A stretch of DNA of 37,011 nt from assembly GCA_047605765.1 (NCBI GenBank), contig JASGFB010000037.1:1-37011 (forward strand), in the 5' to 3' direction. The position numbers and the translations under genes were made by a program. The DNA comes from JBGVSA01 sp047605765 (GTDB taxonomy: Bacteria; Pseudomonadota; Gammaproteobacteria; Burkholderiales; Rhodocyclaceae). Shown here piece by piece: positions 7,318 through 17,270 of the stretch. Each line of letters begins with the position of its first letter. Position 1 is the stretch's first letter. The notes under the pieces were generated by a model, which was given only the letters and a program-made list of their open reading frames with translations, did no database searches and was not told where the DNA came from.

Positions 7318-8187
7318 ATGCTCTCGCCCCATCGCCCCCTCGTCGCCGACGCCCTTGATGCCACGCACGCCGAAGGTTGGCGCGCGCACCTGGCGCTCGA
7401 CTTCGAACAACGCGGCGAGCGCAGCGTACTGGCGCGCAGGGCCCACAACGGCCCGCTGGTCGTGCAAAAACCGCTTTACCCCGAAGGCGACGCCATCTGC
7501 CATGCGGTGCTGGTGCACCCGCCCGGCGGCATCGTCAGTGGCGACCAGTTGCGCATCGACGTTGCCGTGGCGACCGGGGCGCACGCCCTCATCACCACCC
7601 CCGGCGCCACCAAGTGGTACCGCAGCCTGGGCCCCTGCTCGACGCAACACGTCAACCTGACCGTCGCGGCCGGCGCCATCCTCGAATGGCTGCCGCAAGA
7701 GAACATCGTGTTCGACGCGGCACGCGCCGGCCTGCATACCCGCCTCAACCTGAGGGGCGAGGCCCGCGCCATGGGCTGGGACATCACCTGCCTGGGCCGC
7801 CTGGCCGCCGGCGAACGCTTCGCGCGCGGCGAACTGACCCAAACCACCGAACTGTTCATCGACGACGAGCTGGCCTGGTGCGAACGCATGCGCCTGACCG
7901 GCGACGATGCCTTGATGCGCTCGGCGGTCGGCCTCGGCGGCCACGGCGTATTCGGCACCCTGTGGCTGGCCGGCTGCGCGCCGGATCGCGCACTGCTCGA
8001 CGCCCTGCGTCAGCCACCACTGGCCCAGGGCCGCGCGGCCGCCACGGCATTGCCGCGCGTCACATTGATCCGCGCTGTTTCGCCTTCGAGCGAAGCACTG
8101 CGCGCCTACTTCGTTTCACTTTGGGAAATCGCCCGGCCGCATTGGCTGGCGCGCGCCGCACAACGGCCGCGCATCTGGGCGACATGA
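7318..8187 (+). CDS. ureD: Urease accessory protein UreD
   Basis: This 289-residue protein is the scaffold of the UreD-UreF-UreG complex that docks on urease apoprotein and conducts nickel into its active site. Family features include LARRAHNGPLVVQKPLYPEGD (about 38-58, basic and aromatic), VHPPGGIVSGDQL (67-79), TTPGATKWYRS (93-103) and EWLPQENIVFDAA (123-135). The length is typical for UreD. It is the first gene of the urease operon, with 27 bases to ureA. The ATG at 7318 has no clear Shine-Dalgarno, yet no other start fits the family N-terminus better. Confidence 0.93.
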   Translation: MLSPHRPLVADALDATHAEGWRAHLALDFEQRGERSVLARRAHNGPLVVQKPLYPEGDAICHAVLVHPPGGIVSGDQLRIDVAVATGAHALITTPGATKWYRSLGPCSTQHVNLTVAAGAILEWLPQENIVFDAARAGLHTRLNLRGEARAMGWDITCLGRLAAGERFARGELTQTTELFIDDELAWCERMRLTGDDALMRSAVGLGGHGVFGTLWLAGCAPDRALLDALRQPPLAQGRAAATALPRVTLIRAVSPSSEALRAYFVSLWEIARPHWLARAAQRPRIWAT

Positions 8188-8214
8188 CAACGGCATTGCA
8201 TCCGGGAGACCTGC

Positions 8215-8517
8215 ATGGAACTGACACCGCGCGAAAAAGACAAGCTCTTGATCTTTACCGCCGCCTTGTTGGCCGAACGCCGCAAGGCGCGCGGCCTCAA
8301 GCTCAACTACCCCGAAGCGGTGGCCTTCATCACCGCCGCCATCATGGAGGGCGCACGCGATGGGCGCCGTGTCGCCGAGCTGATGAGCTACGGCACGACG
8401 CTGCTCACGCGTGACGACGTCATGGACGGCGTGGCCGAGATGATCCCCGAGATCCAGGTCGAGGCCACCTTCCCCGATGGCACCAAGCTGGTCACCGTCC
8501 ATCACCCGATTGTCTGA
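8215..8517 (+). CDS. ureA: Urease subunit gamma UreA
   Basis: The 100-residue protein is the canonical length for a separate gamma subunit, starting MELTPREKDKL. It contains ERRKARGLKLNYPEAVAFI and VPEIQ-like and FPDGTKLVTVHHPI segments near the C-terminus. It assembles with UreB and UreC into the cytoplasmic nickel enzyme that hydrolyses urea to ammonia and carbamate. GGGAGA lies a few bases before the ATG. The 58 bases that follow lead to ureJ rather than directly to ureB. Confidence 0.96.
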   Translation: MELTPREKDKLLIFTAALLAERRKARGLKLNYPEAVAFITAAIMEGARDGRRVAELMSYGTTLLTRDDVMDGVAEMIPEIQVEATFPDGTKLVTVHHPIV

Positions 8518-8575
8518 ACACGCCTGCGGACGCTGCGGCTGCGCCGCCCGTCCTTGATTACCTGGAGATACGCAT

Positions 8576-9172
8576 ATGAACGCTCACCGCATTGGTAAGG
8601 CCCTGCTCACCGGCTTGGCCCTGTTGCCGACCCTCGCCCTGGCGCACACCGGCGCAGACGGCGGCGCCCATCACCTGGCCGGCTTCCCGGAAGGCTTCGC
8701 TCACCCGTTCACCGGCATCGACCACCTGGCGGCCATGGTGGCCGTCGGCGTCTGGAGCGCCATGACCACGCGTCGTGCGTGGACCGCGCCGGTGTCGTTC
8801 GCCAGCCTGTTGCTGGTCGGCGCGCTGATGGGTATCGGCGGCGTGGCACTGCCGGCGGTCGAACCGATGATCGCCGCCTCGCTGCTGGTGCTGGGCCTGC
8901 TGGTGGCCGCCCGCGTGCGTATGCCGCTGAGCGCCGGCGCCATGCTGGTCGGCGTCTTCGCGCTGTTCCATGGCCTGGCCCACGGCACCGAACTGGCAGG
9001 CGCGCACAGCGTCGTCGGTGCGCTCGCCGGCATGGTGCTGGGCACCGCGCTGCTGCATATCTGCGGCCTGGCCGTCGGCCGCGTCCTGATGCGCGCCAAC
9101 GTGTGGTGGCCGCGCGTACTGGGCGGCGGCGTGGCGCTGCTGGGTGCCGGTCTGATCGGCGGTCTGGTCTGA
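8576..9172 (+). CDS. ureJ: HupE/UreJ-family nickel permease
   Basis: The 198-residue membrane protein has an N-terminal signal-like segment (about 8-23) and some six further hydrophobic helices. It carries the family motif HPFTGIDHL (43-51), whose His and Asp residues bind metal, and a second histidine-rich stretch FHGLAHGTEL (131-140). HupE/UreJ proteins move Ni2+ for urease and hydrogenase. GGAGATA precedes the ATG at 8576. Its place between ureA and ureB, with ureB ten bases downstream, ties nickel uptake to urease synthesis. Transport direction and metal are inferred from the family and the context. Confidence 0.9.
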   Translation: MNAHRIGKALLTGLALLPTLALAHTGADGGAHHLAGFPEGFAHPFTGIDHLAAMVAVGVWSAMTTRRAWTAPVSFASLLLVGALMGIGGVALPAVEPMIAASLLVLGLLVAARVRMPLSAGAMLVGVFALFHGLAHGTELAGAHSVVGALAGMVLGTALLHICGLAVGRVLMRANVWWPRVLGGGVALLGAGLIGGLV

Positions 9173-9182
9173 GGAGCCCGCC

Positions 9183-9488
9183 ATGACTCCCGGCGAAATC
9201 ATCACCGATGACGGTGACATCGAAATCAATGTCGGCTACCGCACGCTGACGCTGACCGTCGACAACGCGGGCGACCGGCCGATCCAGGTCGGTTCGCACT
9301 ATCACTTTGCCGAGACCAACGAAGCCTTGCGCTTCGACCGCGATGCGGCGCGTGGCATGCGCCTGAACATCGCCTCGGGCACGGCCGTGCGTTTCGAGCC
9401 CGGCCAGAGCCGTACAGTGGAATTGGTCGACTACGCGGGCGACCGCGTAGTGTACGGCTTCCGTGGCCTGGTCCAGGGCCGTCTCTGA
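9183..9488 (+). CDS. ureB: Urease subunit beta UreB
   Basis: The 101-residue protein has the expected MTPGEII start and the characteristic core VGSHYHFAETNEALRFDR (about 36-54). The C-terminus is VELVDYAGDRVVYGFRGLV. It is a structural subunit of the (UreABC)3 urease. GGAG lies before the ATG, ten bases after ureJ, and ureC follows after 15 bases, so translation of these genes is likely coupled. Confidence 0.96.
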   Translation: MTPGEIITDDGDIEINVGYRTLTLTVDNAGDRPIQVGSHYHFAETNEALRFDRDAARGMRLNIASGTAVRFEPGQSRTVELVDYAGDRVVYGFRGLVQGRL

Positions 9489-9503
9489 GGAAGGGCACAC
9501 AGC

Positions 9504-11204
<1,701 letters not shown>

Positions 11205-11212
11205 AGGACGAC

Positions 11213-11698
11213 ATGCTTCTCATCGAAAAGCTCTATCACGGCGACGCCGCCGCCAGCGACACCCTGGTGCTGGATTTCGACGGCCGCACCAAGAGCCGCC
11301 TGCGCACCCAGCTCGCCTCCGGTGAAGAAGTCGGCCTGTTCCTGCCACGCGGGACCATCCTGCGTGGCGGCGACCGGCTCGAAGGCGCCGATGGCCGCGT
11401 GATCGCCGTGCAGTCGGCCCCCGAGCAATTGCTCGAAGCGCGCTGCGCGGATCCGCGTGAGCTGGCGCGCGCGGCCTATCACCTGGGCAACCGCCACGTC
11501 GCAGTGGAAGTAGGCCAAGGCTGGCTGCGCATCCAGGCCGACCATGTGCTCGAAACCATGCTGCGTGGCCTCAATGCCGAAGTGATCAGCCTGGCCGCGC
11601 CGTTCGAGCCGGAAGCCGGCGCTTACGCACCCGGCCATCACCACAGCGAACGCGGCGCCACCGAAGCCCGCATCCACGTGATGGGCGGCAAGGCCTGA
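11213..11698 (+). CDS. ureE: Urease nickel metallochaperone UreE
   Basis: The 161-residue protein has the UreE N-terminal peptide-binding domain (about 1-75, FLPRGTILRGGD) and a metal-binding domain (about 78-140) with YHLGNRH (89-95) and H111 in ADHVLE. UreE delivers Ni2+ to UreG and the activation complex. The C-terminal tail has only GHHHSE (141-146), far fewer histidines than the long histidine tail of Klebsiella UreE, so storage capacity is probably small. It is one base from ureF, implying coupled translation. Confidence 0.94.
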   Translation: MLLIEKLYHGDAAASDTLVLDFDGRTKSRLRTQLASGEEVGLFLPRGTILRGGDRLEGADGRVIAVQSAPEQLLEARCADPRELARAAYHLGNRHVAVEVGQGWLRIQADHVLETMLRGLNAEVISLAAPFEPEAGAYAPGHHHSERGATEARIHVMGGKA

Positions 11699-11699
11699 C

Positions 11700-12386
11700 A
11701 TGCCGACGCCATCGCTGGCCCTGACACGCCTGCTCCATCTGGCCAGCCCGGCATTGCCGGTGGGCGCCTTCTCTTATTCGCAGGGCCTGGAATGGGCCGT
11801 CGAATGCGGCGACGTCAAGGATGCGGCGCAGGCGCGCGCGTGGATCGGCGATGCGCTGCGCTTTGTCATCGTACGCTGCGAAGGGCCGGCCGTCGTGCAG
11901 TCGATGCGCGCCTGGCGCGCTCATGACCTGGCGGCGGTGCGCGCACTGAACCTGCGCTTCATCGCCACGCGCGAGACCTCCGAACTGCGTGCCGAGACCG
12001 TACAGATGGGCTACTCGCTGGCGCGCCTGTTGCGCGACCTGGACGAGGTCCCGGCCGCGGTGCGCGAGGCGCTGGCCGATCTGGGCGAATTGGCTTTCCC
12101 GACCGCCTGGGCCGGCGCCGCCGCAGCCTGGGAGCTGGATGAGCGCGAGGCGATCACGGCCTATCTGTGGGCCTGGCTGGAGAACCAGACCATGGCCGCC
12201 ATCAAGCTGGTGCCGCTGGGCCAGACCGCCGGCCAGAAGATGCTGTTGTCGCTGGCCGCCGATCTACCGGCACTGACCGAAGACGCACTCGCCCGCGCCC
12301 ACGGCGAATGGGAGAATTTCGCCCCCTTGCAGACGCTGGCCTGTGGCCTGCACGAAACCCAGTACACCCGACTTTTCAGGTCCTGA
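11700..12386 (+). CDS. ureF: Urease accessory protein UreF
   Basis: The 228-residue all-helical protein includes the family motifs PALPVGAFSYSQGLE (about 17-31) and ATRETSELRAET (about 87-98). FPTAWAGAAAA lies near the middle and VPLGQTAGQ in the second half. UreF bridges UreD and UreG and gates GTP hydrolysis during nickel insertion. The ATG overlaps the region immediately after the ureE stop, and ureG starts five bases after its own stop. Confidence 0.94.
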   Translation: MPTPSLALTRLLHLASPALPVGAFSYSQGLEWAVECGDVKDAAQARAWIGDALRFVIVRCEGPAVVQSMRAWRAHDLAAVRALNLRFIATRETSELRAETVQMGYSLARLLRDLDEVPAAVREALADLGELAFPTAWAGAAAAWELDEREAITAYLWAWLENQTMAAIKLVPLGQTAGQKMLLSLAADLPALTEDALARAHGEWENFAPLQTLACGLHETQYTRLFRS

Positions 12387-12391
12387 AGATC

Positions 12392-13009
12392 ATGACGATT
12401 CCTCAACAACCCCTTCGCGTCGGCATCGGCGGGCCGGTCGGCTCCGGCAAGACTGCGCTGACCCTCGAGCTGTGCCGCGCGCTGCGCGACCAGTACAACA
12501 TCGCGGTGGTCACCAACGACATCTACACCGCCGAAGACGCGCAGTTCCTGGTGCGCAACGAAGCCCTGGAGCCCGATCGCATCCTCGGCGTGGAGACCGG
12601 CGGCTGTCCTCACACGGCCATCCGCGAAGACGCCTCGATCAATCTGGAAGCGGTCGATCGCCTGAATCGCAGTTTCCCCGGGCTGGAGATCATCTTCGTG
12701 GAGTCCGGCGGCGACAACCTGGCGGCAACATTCTCGCCTGAACTATCGGATCTCACGCTGTATGTCATCGACGTATCCGCCGGTGACAAGATTCCGCGCA
12801 AGGGCGGGCCGGGCATCACCAAGAGCGACCTGCTGGTGATCAACAAGATCGACCTGGCACCGATGGTGGGCGCCTCGCTCGAAGTAATGGACCGCGACGC
12901 ACGCAGGATGCGTGGCGACAAGCCCTTCGTGTTCAGCAACCTCAAGACCGGCCAGGGCCTGGCCGAGATCATCCGCTTCATCGAGAAGCAAGGCCTGATG
13001 CAAGGCTGA
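12392..13009 (+). CDS. ureG: Urease accessory GTPase UreG
   Basis: The 205-residue SIMIBI-class GTPase has the P-loop GPVGSGKT (14-21), the nickel-binding CPH motif (C72-P73-H74), ESGGDNL (104-110) and the guanine-specificity motif NKID (151-154). It powers nickel transfer from UreE into the UreABC-UreDF complex. I chose the ATG at 12392, five bases after the ureF stop. The same frame stays open far upstream, but that part overlaps ureF and lacks family similarity. It is the last gene of the urease operon. Confidence 0.96.
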   Translation: MTIPQQPLRVGIGGPVGSGKTALTLELCRALRDQYNIAVVTNDIYTAEDAQFLVRNEALEPDRILGVETGGCPHTAIREDASINLEAVDRLNRSFPGLEIIFVESGGDNLAATFSPELSDLTLYVIDVSAGDKIPRKGGPGITKSDLLVINKIDLAPMVGASLEVMDRDARRMRGDKPFVFSNLKTGQGLAEIIRFIEKQGLMQG

Positions 13010-13027
13010 TTCCCGCCCCACCCCACA

Positions 13028-13052
13028 CACCGGGCCGCCGGGCGGCTCGGTG
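13028..13052 (+). terminator. GC-rich hairpin after ureG, likely end of the urease operon
   Basis: CACCGGGCCGCC (13028-13039) is complementary, with one G-T wobble, to GGCGGCTCGGTG (13041-13052). The innermost pairs must open to form a loop. It begins 19 bases after the ureG stop. There is no T-tract, so it may be a weak or Rho-assisted terminator. Confidence 0.5.
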
Positions 13053-13265
13053 TCGGCCATCTGACAATCATCAAAGGTCTGTGTCACCCGCACAGACACT
13101 CTGGTGACGCTGAGCTATGGTGAAGTCGACCGGCTCGCGGCAGGCGGCCCGAACGACGGCTGACAACCCAATGGTTTGGCGCACCGACATACGCGTCGCG
13201 CATCCGTAACCCGCCTTCACCGCGCCTGCCGCGCCGGTCATTCTGCTCACAGCATCTTGTCCTCG

Positions 13266-13300
13266 AGCACCGCCCCACACTGGGGCGGTGCTTGCCCCTT
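13266..13300 (+). terminator. Strong intrinsic-terminator-like hairpin directly upstream of adhP
   Basis: AGCACCGCCCCA (13266-13277) and TGGGGCGGTGCT (13281-13292) form a perfect 12-base-pair stem with a CAC loop, followed by TGCCCCTTTTGTC. It lies only 37 bases before the adhP ATG. It could stop urease read-through, end an unrecognised small RNA, or act as an attenuator in the adhP leader. Confidence 0.7.
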
Positions 13301-13329
13301 TTGTCTTTCCATAACAACAGGAGGAACCC

Positions 13330-14343
13330 ATGAAGGCCATGGTGGTAGAACAATTCGGCGCGCCCCTCGTCTTGCGCGACATGCCCGAACCCCGATTGCG
13401 CGGTCCCTACGACGTCATCGTCAAGGTGCACGCCTGTGGCGTGTGCCATACCGATCTGCACGCCGCGCATGGCGACTGGCCGGTCAAACCCAAACTGCCC
13501 CTGATCCCCGGCCATGAAGGCGTGGGCGTAGTCGAGAAGATCGGCGAGCTGGTCACGCACCTGCAAGTGGGCGACCGCGTCGGCGTGCCATGGCTGCACT
13601 CGGCGTGCGGGCTGTGCAATCCATGCCTGTCGGGCTGGGAAACCCTATGCGGCCATCAGCACATGACGGGCTATAGCGTCGATGGCAGCTATGCCGAAAA
13701 AGTGGTGGCCGACGGCCGCTATGTCGGCAAGATTCCGGACGGCCTCGATTTCGCGGCGGTCAGCCCGCACTTCTGCGCTGGCGTCACCACCTACAAGGCC
13801 GTCAAGGTCGGCGGAGCCGCGCCGGACAAGACCGTGCTGATCTCGGGTCTCGGCGGCCTCGGCCACATGGCCCTGCAGTACGCCAAGGTCGCCGGCGCCA
13901 ACGTCATCGGCGTCGACGTGCAGGAACACTCGCTCGAACTGGCCAAGAAGCTGGGGGCAGACGAAGTCATCAACGCCGCGTCGCAGGACGTCGGCAAGAC
14001 CGCGCACAAGTTGGGTGGCGCCGACATCGTGATTGCCACCGCCGTGTCGGCCAAGGCCTTCCGCGCCTCGTTCGATGCGCTCAAACCTGGCGGCAAGCTG
14101 GTCATCGTGGGGCTGCCGCCCGAAGAAATGCCGATCCCGGTGTTCGATCTCGTCCTGCAAGGCAAGAGCGTGATCGGCTCGATCGTCGGCACGCGCAAGG
14201 ATCTGGAAGAATCGCTCGATCTCGCCGCGCGCGGGCTGGTGACCTGCAACTATTCGGTCGAACCGCTCGATGCCGTGAACGACATTTTCGCGCGCATGGA
14301 ATCCGGCAAGATCGACGGCCGCATCGTATTGCAGATCGCATAG
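13330..14343 (+). CDS. adhP: Zinc-dependent alcohol dehydrogenase (AdhP-like)
   Basis: The 337-residue medium-chain dehydrogenase oxidises primary alcohols, or reduces aldehydes, with NAD(H). Catalytic zinc ligands are C39 (ACGVCHTD) and C149 with H62-E63 (PGHEG). The structural zinc site is C93, C96, C99 and C107. The Rossmann motif GLGGLG is at 173-178, with D196 (IGVDV) indicating NAD preference. AGGAGG lies a few bases before the ATG. The gene is monocistronic between the hairpin at 13266 and the terminator at 14362. The symbol reflects resemblance to the ethanol-active AdhP group; true substrate range is not visible. Confidence 0.88.
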   Translation: MKAMVVEQFGAPLVLRDMPEPRLRGPYDVIVKVHACGVCHTDLHAAHGDWPVKPKLPLIPGHEGVGVVEKIGELVTHLQVGDRVGVPWLHSACGLCNPCLSGWETLCGHQHMTGYSVDGSYAEKVVADGRYVGKIPDGLDFAAVSPHFCAGVTTYKAVKVGGAAPDKTVLISGLGGLGHMALQYAKVAGANVIGVDVQEHSLELAKKLGADEVINAASQDVGKTAHKLGGADIVIATAVSAKAFRASFDALKPGGKLVIVGLPPEEMPIPVFDLVLQGKSVIGSIVGTRKDLEESLDLAARGLVTCNYSVEPLDAVNDIFARMESGKIDGRIVLQIA

Positions 14344-14361
14344 GGCAGCCGCCCGCCACAC

Positions 14362-14388
14362 AGGCCGCGTCGATAGGCGCGGCCTTTT
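14362..14388 (+). terminator. Terminator after adhP
   Basis: AGGCCGCG (14362-14369) pairs with CGCGGCCT (14378-14385) around an eight-base loop, followed by TTT CCGTTT. It begins 18 bases after the adhP stop and lies between convergent genes. Confidence 0.75.
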
Positions 14389-14418
14389 CCGTTTACCGCG
14401 CTCGTCCGCGCTCGCGCC

Positions 14419-15441
14419 TCACCAATCGGTCAGTTGCAGGCCCACGCCGATGGAGTTCTGCAGCACGTTGTAGTCGATCAGACTTTCGCCATAGCCGTAG
14501 AACCACTGTGCGTAGCCCTTGAAGTGGGCAAACAGCGGGAAGCTCCAACCCAGCTGAACGGCGCCGCGATTCTGACTGGGGCCGCGCAGGTTGTTGCGCA
14601 CCATCATGTCGATGGTATGGCCGTTCTCGAAGCGATAAATGCCGGTCAGGTCGAAGTTGCCCATGTAGGCCTCGATGTCCGGGTTGTCGTCATCGCTGGC
14701 CTTTTCCGGCACGCGCCACCACGGGCGCAGGCCAAGCGCGAACTTGTCGCTGTAATCGAGCGCGATCAAGCCATACACGCGGTTCCAGCTGCGTGACAGA
14801 TCGCCGCCCCGGCCGTTGGACTGGTGGTTGTAGCCCAGGCCCAGGCTGCGCGCGCGCAGGCCGAAAACATTGAAATCGACCTTGGTCGCCAACCAGGTTT
14901 CCGGCTCATGGTTGGTCTCGCGGAACGGCGACGACAGCTTTTTGTTGTAGACCTGCCAGAACGCCCGCTCGGTATAGGCGGCGTACCAATCCACGGTGTT
15001 GTTGAAGAGCCCCAGCGCGATCGGCGCTTTCAGGCTGATCTGGAATTTGGCCTCGACCTTCTTGGCTTCTCCATCCTGCACATCCACCGCCGAACCGAAC
15101 ACTTCGCTGTTCGGGCGATGCTCGCTATAGGACGCCACCAGCAGATAGTTGGGCCGGTGGGCGGTGATGGCGTAGCGATTGACGTTGGCCTGCGCCTCTT
15201 CGCGACGACGCTCGCCGATGAACGAATCGCCATTGGCCTGTTCCTGCGTCTGCGGCACGACCTTGGCGGCCGCCGCCGGTGAGCCATCGCCACAGGCGGC
15301 GCGCAGTTGCGCCACAGTCATGTCGGGGCCGGCGCGCTCGATCTTTTCGAGCAGGCATTTATCGCGTGCCTCGTCGGCACGGGCAGGCGCTACCAGGAAA
15401 GCGACGCACAGCGCCGCCACAGCCATCCACGCATGTCGCAT
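14419..15441 (-). CDS. pldA: Outer-membrane phospholipase A (PldA/OmPLA family)
   Basis: The 340-residue precursor carries a signal peptide (cleavage after APARA, about 22) and a short N-terminal segment with two cysteines (C29, C50). The rest is a 12-strand-type barrel. The catalytic signature is intact: H206 and S208 in GYNHQSNG, and N220 in SRSWNRVY. The Ser-to-Asn spacing of 12 matches E. coli OmPLA (H142, S144, N156). These calcium-dependent enzymes hydrolyse outer-membrane phospholipids and help keep lipid asymmetry. I start at 15441 because CAGGAG lies seven bases upstream; an earlier in-frame start at 15477 is less likely. It follows pstB on the same strand after a 188-base gap. Confidence 0.88.
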   Translation of the reverse strand: MRHAWMAVAALCVAFLVAPARADEARDKCLLEKIERAGPDMTVAQLRAACGDGSPAAAAKVVPQTQEQANGDSFIGERRREEAQANVNRYAITAHRPNYLLVASYSEHRPNSEVFGSAVDVQDGEAKKVEAKFQISLKAPIALGLFNNTVDWYAAYTERAFWQVYNKKLSSPFRETNHEPETWLATKVDFNVFGLRARSLGLGYNHQSNGRGGDLSRSWNRVYGLIALDYSDKFALGLRPWWRVPEKASDDDNPDIEAYMGNFDLTGIYRFENGHTIDMMVRNNLRGPSQNRGAVQLGWSFPLFAHFKGYAQWFYGYGESLIDYNVLQNSIGVGLQLTDW

Positions 15442-15629
15442 GCGTAAGCTCCTGAGTCTTTTTCGGGAAACGCGCATGCCGGCCGGATTGGCGGAGTGCG
15501 CGCGCGCTCGCGCCTGCGGGCGGATAGGCCGGCAGGCGGGCGCGGGGATGCCGAATGGTAGCGTAAGAAGTGCGCCGCGCGTGCGGACAGACGCAGGCGC
15601 CGGAGCGGCACCCGCGCTGCGTGCGACGG

Positions 15630-16421
15630 TCAGCCGAAACGGCCGGTAATGTAGTCTTCGGTTTCCTTGCGCGTGGGCTTGACGAACATCTTGTCCGTTT
15701 CGCCAAACTCGATCAGCTCGCCCAGATACATATAGGTCGTGAAGTCCGAGATACGCGCCGCCTGTTGCATGTTGTGCGTCACGATGACGATGGTGAACTC
15801 GCGCTTGAGTTCATCGATCAGCTCTTCGATGCGCATGGTTGAGATCGGGTCCAGCGCCGAAGTCGGCTCGTCGAGCAGCAGCACTTCGGGCTTGACCGCC
15901 ACGCCACGGGCGATGCACAGGCGTTGTTGCTGCCCCCCCGACAGGCTGGTGCCGCTCTGGTGCAGTTTGTCTTTCACCTCGTCCCACAGGGCCGCCTTGC
16001 GCAGCGCCCATTCGACACGCTCTTCCATCTCGGCGCCGGTCAGGCGCTCATGCAGACGCACGCCGAAGGCGATGTTGTCGAAGATCGACATCGGGAACGG
16101 CGTCGGCTTCTGGAACACCATGCCGACCTTGGCGCGCAGGGTCGACACGTCGATGTCCGAACCGAGGATGTTGCGGCCTTCGAGCATCAGTTGCCCTTCG
16201 GCACGCTGCTCCGGGTACAGGTCGTACATCCGGTTGATGGTGCGCAGCAGGGTCGACTTGCCACAACCGGACGGGCCGATGAAGGCCGTCACCTTGTGAT
16301 GCGCGATCGACAGGTTGATGTTCTTGAGCGCGTGGAACTTGCCGTAGTAGAAGTTGAAGTCGCGGAATTCGATCTGCGGTACGAGCGAGGTCATGGTTTC
16401 TCTTTGGGCTTGAGTCGTCAT
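15630..16421 (-). CDS. pstB: Phosphate ABC transporter ATP-binding protein PstB
   Basis: The 263-residue ATPase has Walker A GPSGCGKST (49-57), Q-loop Q104 (MVFQKPTPFPMS, typical of PstB), signature LSGGQQQR (160-167), Walker B LLLDEPTSALD (181-191) and H-loop H216. It drives high-affinity phosphate import through PstCA. The ATG at 16421 overlaps the pstA stop (ATGA), suggesting coupled translation. An ATG at 16394 preceded by AAGAGA is a reasonable alternative that would give 254 residues. It is the last gene of pstSCAB. No phoU follows; the next gene is pldA. Confidence 0.95.
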   Translation of the reverse strand: MTTQAQRETMTSLVPQIEFRDFNFYYGKFHALKNINLSIAHHKVTAFIGPSGCGKSTLLRTINRMYDLYPEQRAEGQLMLEGRNILGSDIDVSTLRAKVGMVFQKPTPFPMSIFDNIAFGVRLHERLTGAEMEERVEWALRKAALWDEVKDKLHQSGTSLSGGQQQRLCIARGVAVKPEVLLLDEPTSALDPISTMRIEELIDELKREFTIVIVTHNMQQAARISDFTTYMYLGELIEFGETDKMFVKPTRKETEDYITGRFG

Positions 16422-17257
16422 GCGTTGTGCTGGCGGAAGAACACACGCGCGATGATATTCAGGGCCAGTACGCCCACCGTGATGAGCAGCACCCCGGCCC
16501 AGGCCAGCGTCTGCCACTCGGTGAAGGGGCTCATGGCAAAACGGAAGATGGTCACCGGCAGGTTGGCCATCGGACCGGACAGGTCGGCGCTCCAGAACTG
16601 GTTGGACAGCGCGGTAAACAACAGCGGTGCGGTCTCGCCGGCGATGCGCGCGACCGCCAGCAGCACGCCCGTCACCACGCCGGCACGGGCGGCGCGCAGC
16701 GTCACCGTCATGATCACGGTACGCTTGGGCGCGCCCAGTGCGTAGGCCGCTTCACGCAGCGAGTTCGGCACCAGTTGCAGCATGTTCTCGGTCGTGCGCA
16801 CCACCACCGGCACCACGATGAGCGCCAGCGACACGATGCCCGCCCAGCCGGAGAAGCGGCCGGTCTGGGCCACCACCATGGCGTACACGAACAGGCCGAT
16901 GACGATCGACGGCGCCGACAGCAGCAAGTCGTTCACATAGCGTGTGACGTTGCCCAGCCAGGTATAGCGACCGTATTCGGCCAGATAGACCCCGGCCAGC
17001 ACACCGATGGGCGTGCCCACGGCGGTCGCGCCGGTCACCATCAGAGCGCTGCCGACGATGGCATTGAGCAGGCCACCACCTTCCGAATTGGGCGGCGGTG
17101 TCATTTGCGTGAACAGATCCAGCGACAGGCCCCCGACACCCAGCTTGAGCACGGTGTAGAGAATCCAGGCCAGCCAGAACAGGCCGAAAACCATCGCCCC
17201 CATTGACAGGGTGAGAGCGATGCGATTGGTCAGTTTGCGACGAACGAGCAGTTCCAT
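16418..17257 (-). CDS. pstA: Phosphate ABC transporter permease PstA
   Basis: The 279-residue inner-membrane permease has about six helices. The loop that contacts PstB is NSLREAAYALGAPKRTVIMTV (an EAA-type motif with the conserved Gly). VARIAGETAPLLFTAL follows, as is typical of PstA. I start at the ATG at 17257 (MELLVRRKLTNR); an in-frame ATG at 17290 would overlap pstC and adds a non-family extension. Only 13 bases separate it from pstC, and its stop overlaps the pstB start. Confidence 0.95.
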   Translation of the reverse strand: MELLVRRKLTNRIALTLSMGAMVFGLFWLAWILYTVLKLGVGGLSLDLFTQMTPPPNSEGGGLLNAIVGSALMVTGATAVGTPIGVLAGVYLAEYGRYTWLGNVTRYVNDLLLSAPSIVIGLFVYAMVVAQTGRFSGWAGIVSLALIVVPVVVRTTENMLQLVPNSLREAAYALGAPKRTVIMTVTLRAARAGVVTGVLLAVARIAGETAPLLFTALSNQFWSADLSGPMANLPVTIFRFAMSPFTEWQTLAWAGVLLITVGVLALNIIARVFFRQHNA

Positions 17258-17270
17258 GGGCGGTATCCGT

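Larger units (their letters stand above)
13010..13329. other. Intergenic region between ureG and adhP with several inverted repeats
   Basis: About 320 bases without a gene. It contains the imperfect GC hairpin 13028-13052, an inverted repeat GTCACC (13083-13088) / GGTGAC (13103-13108), and the strong hairpin 13266-13292 followed by a T-run just before adhP. No promoter stands out. A small RNA ending at the second hairpin is conceivable but unproven. Confidence 0.5.
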
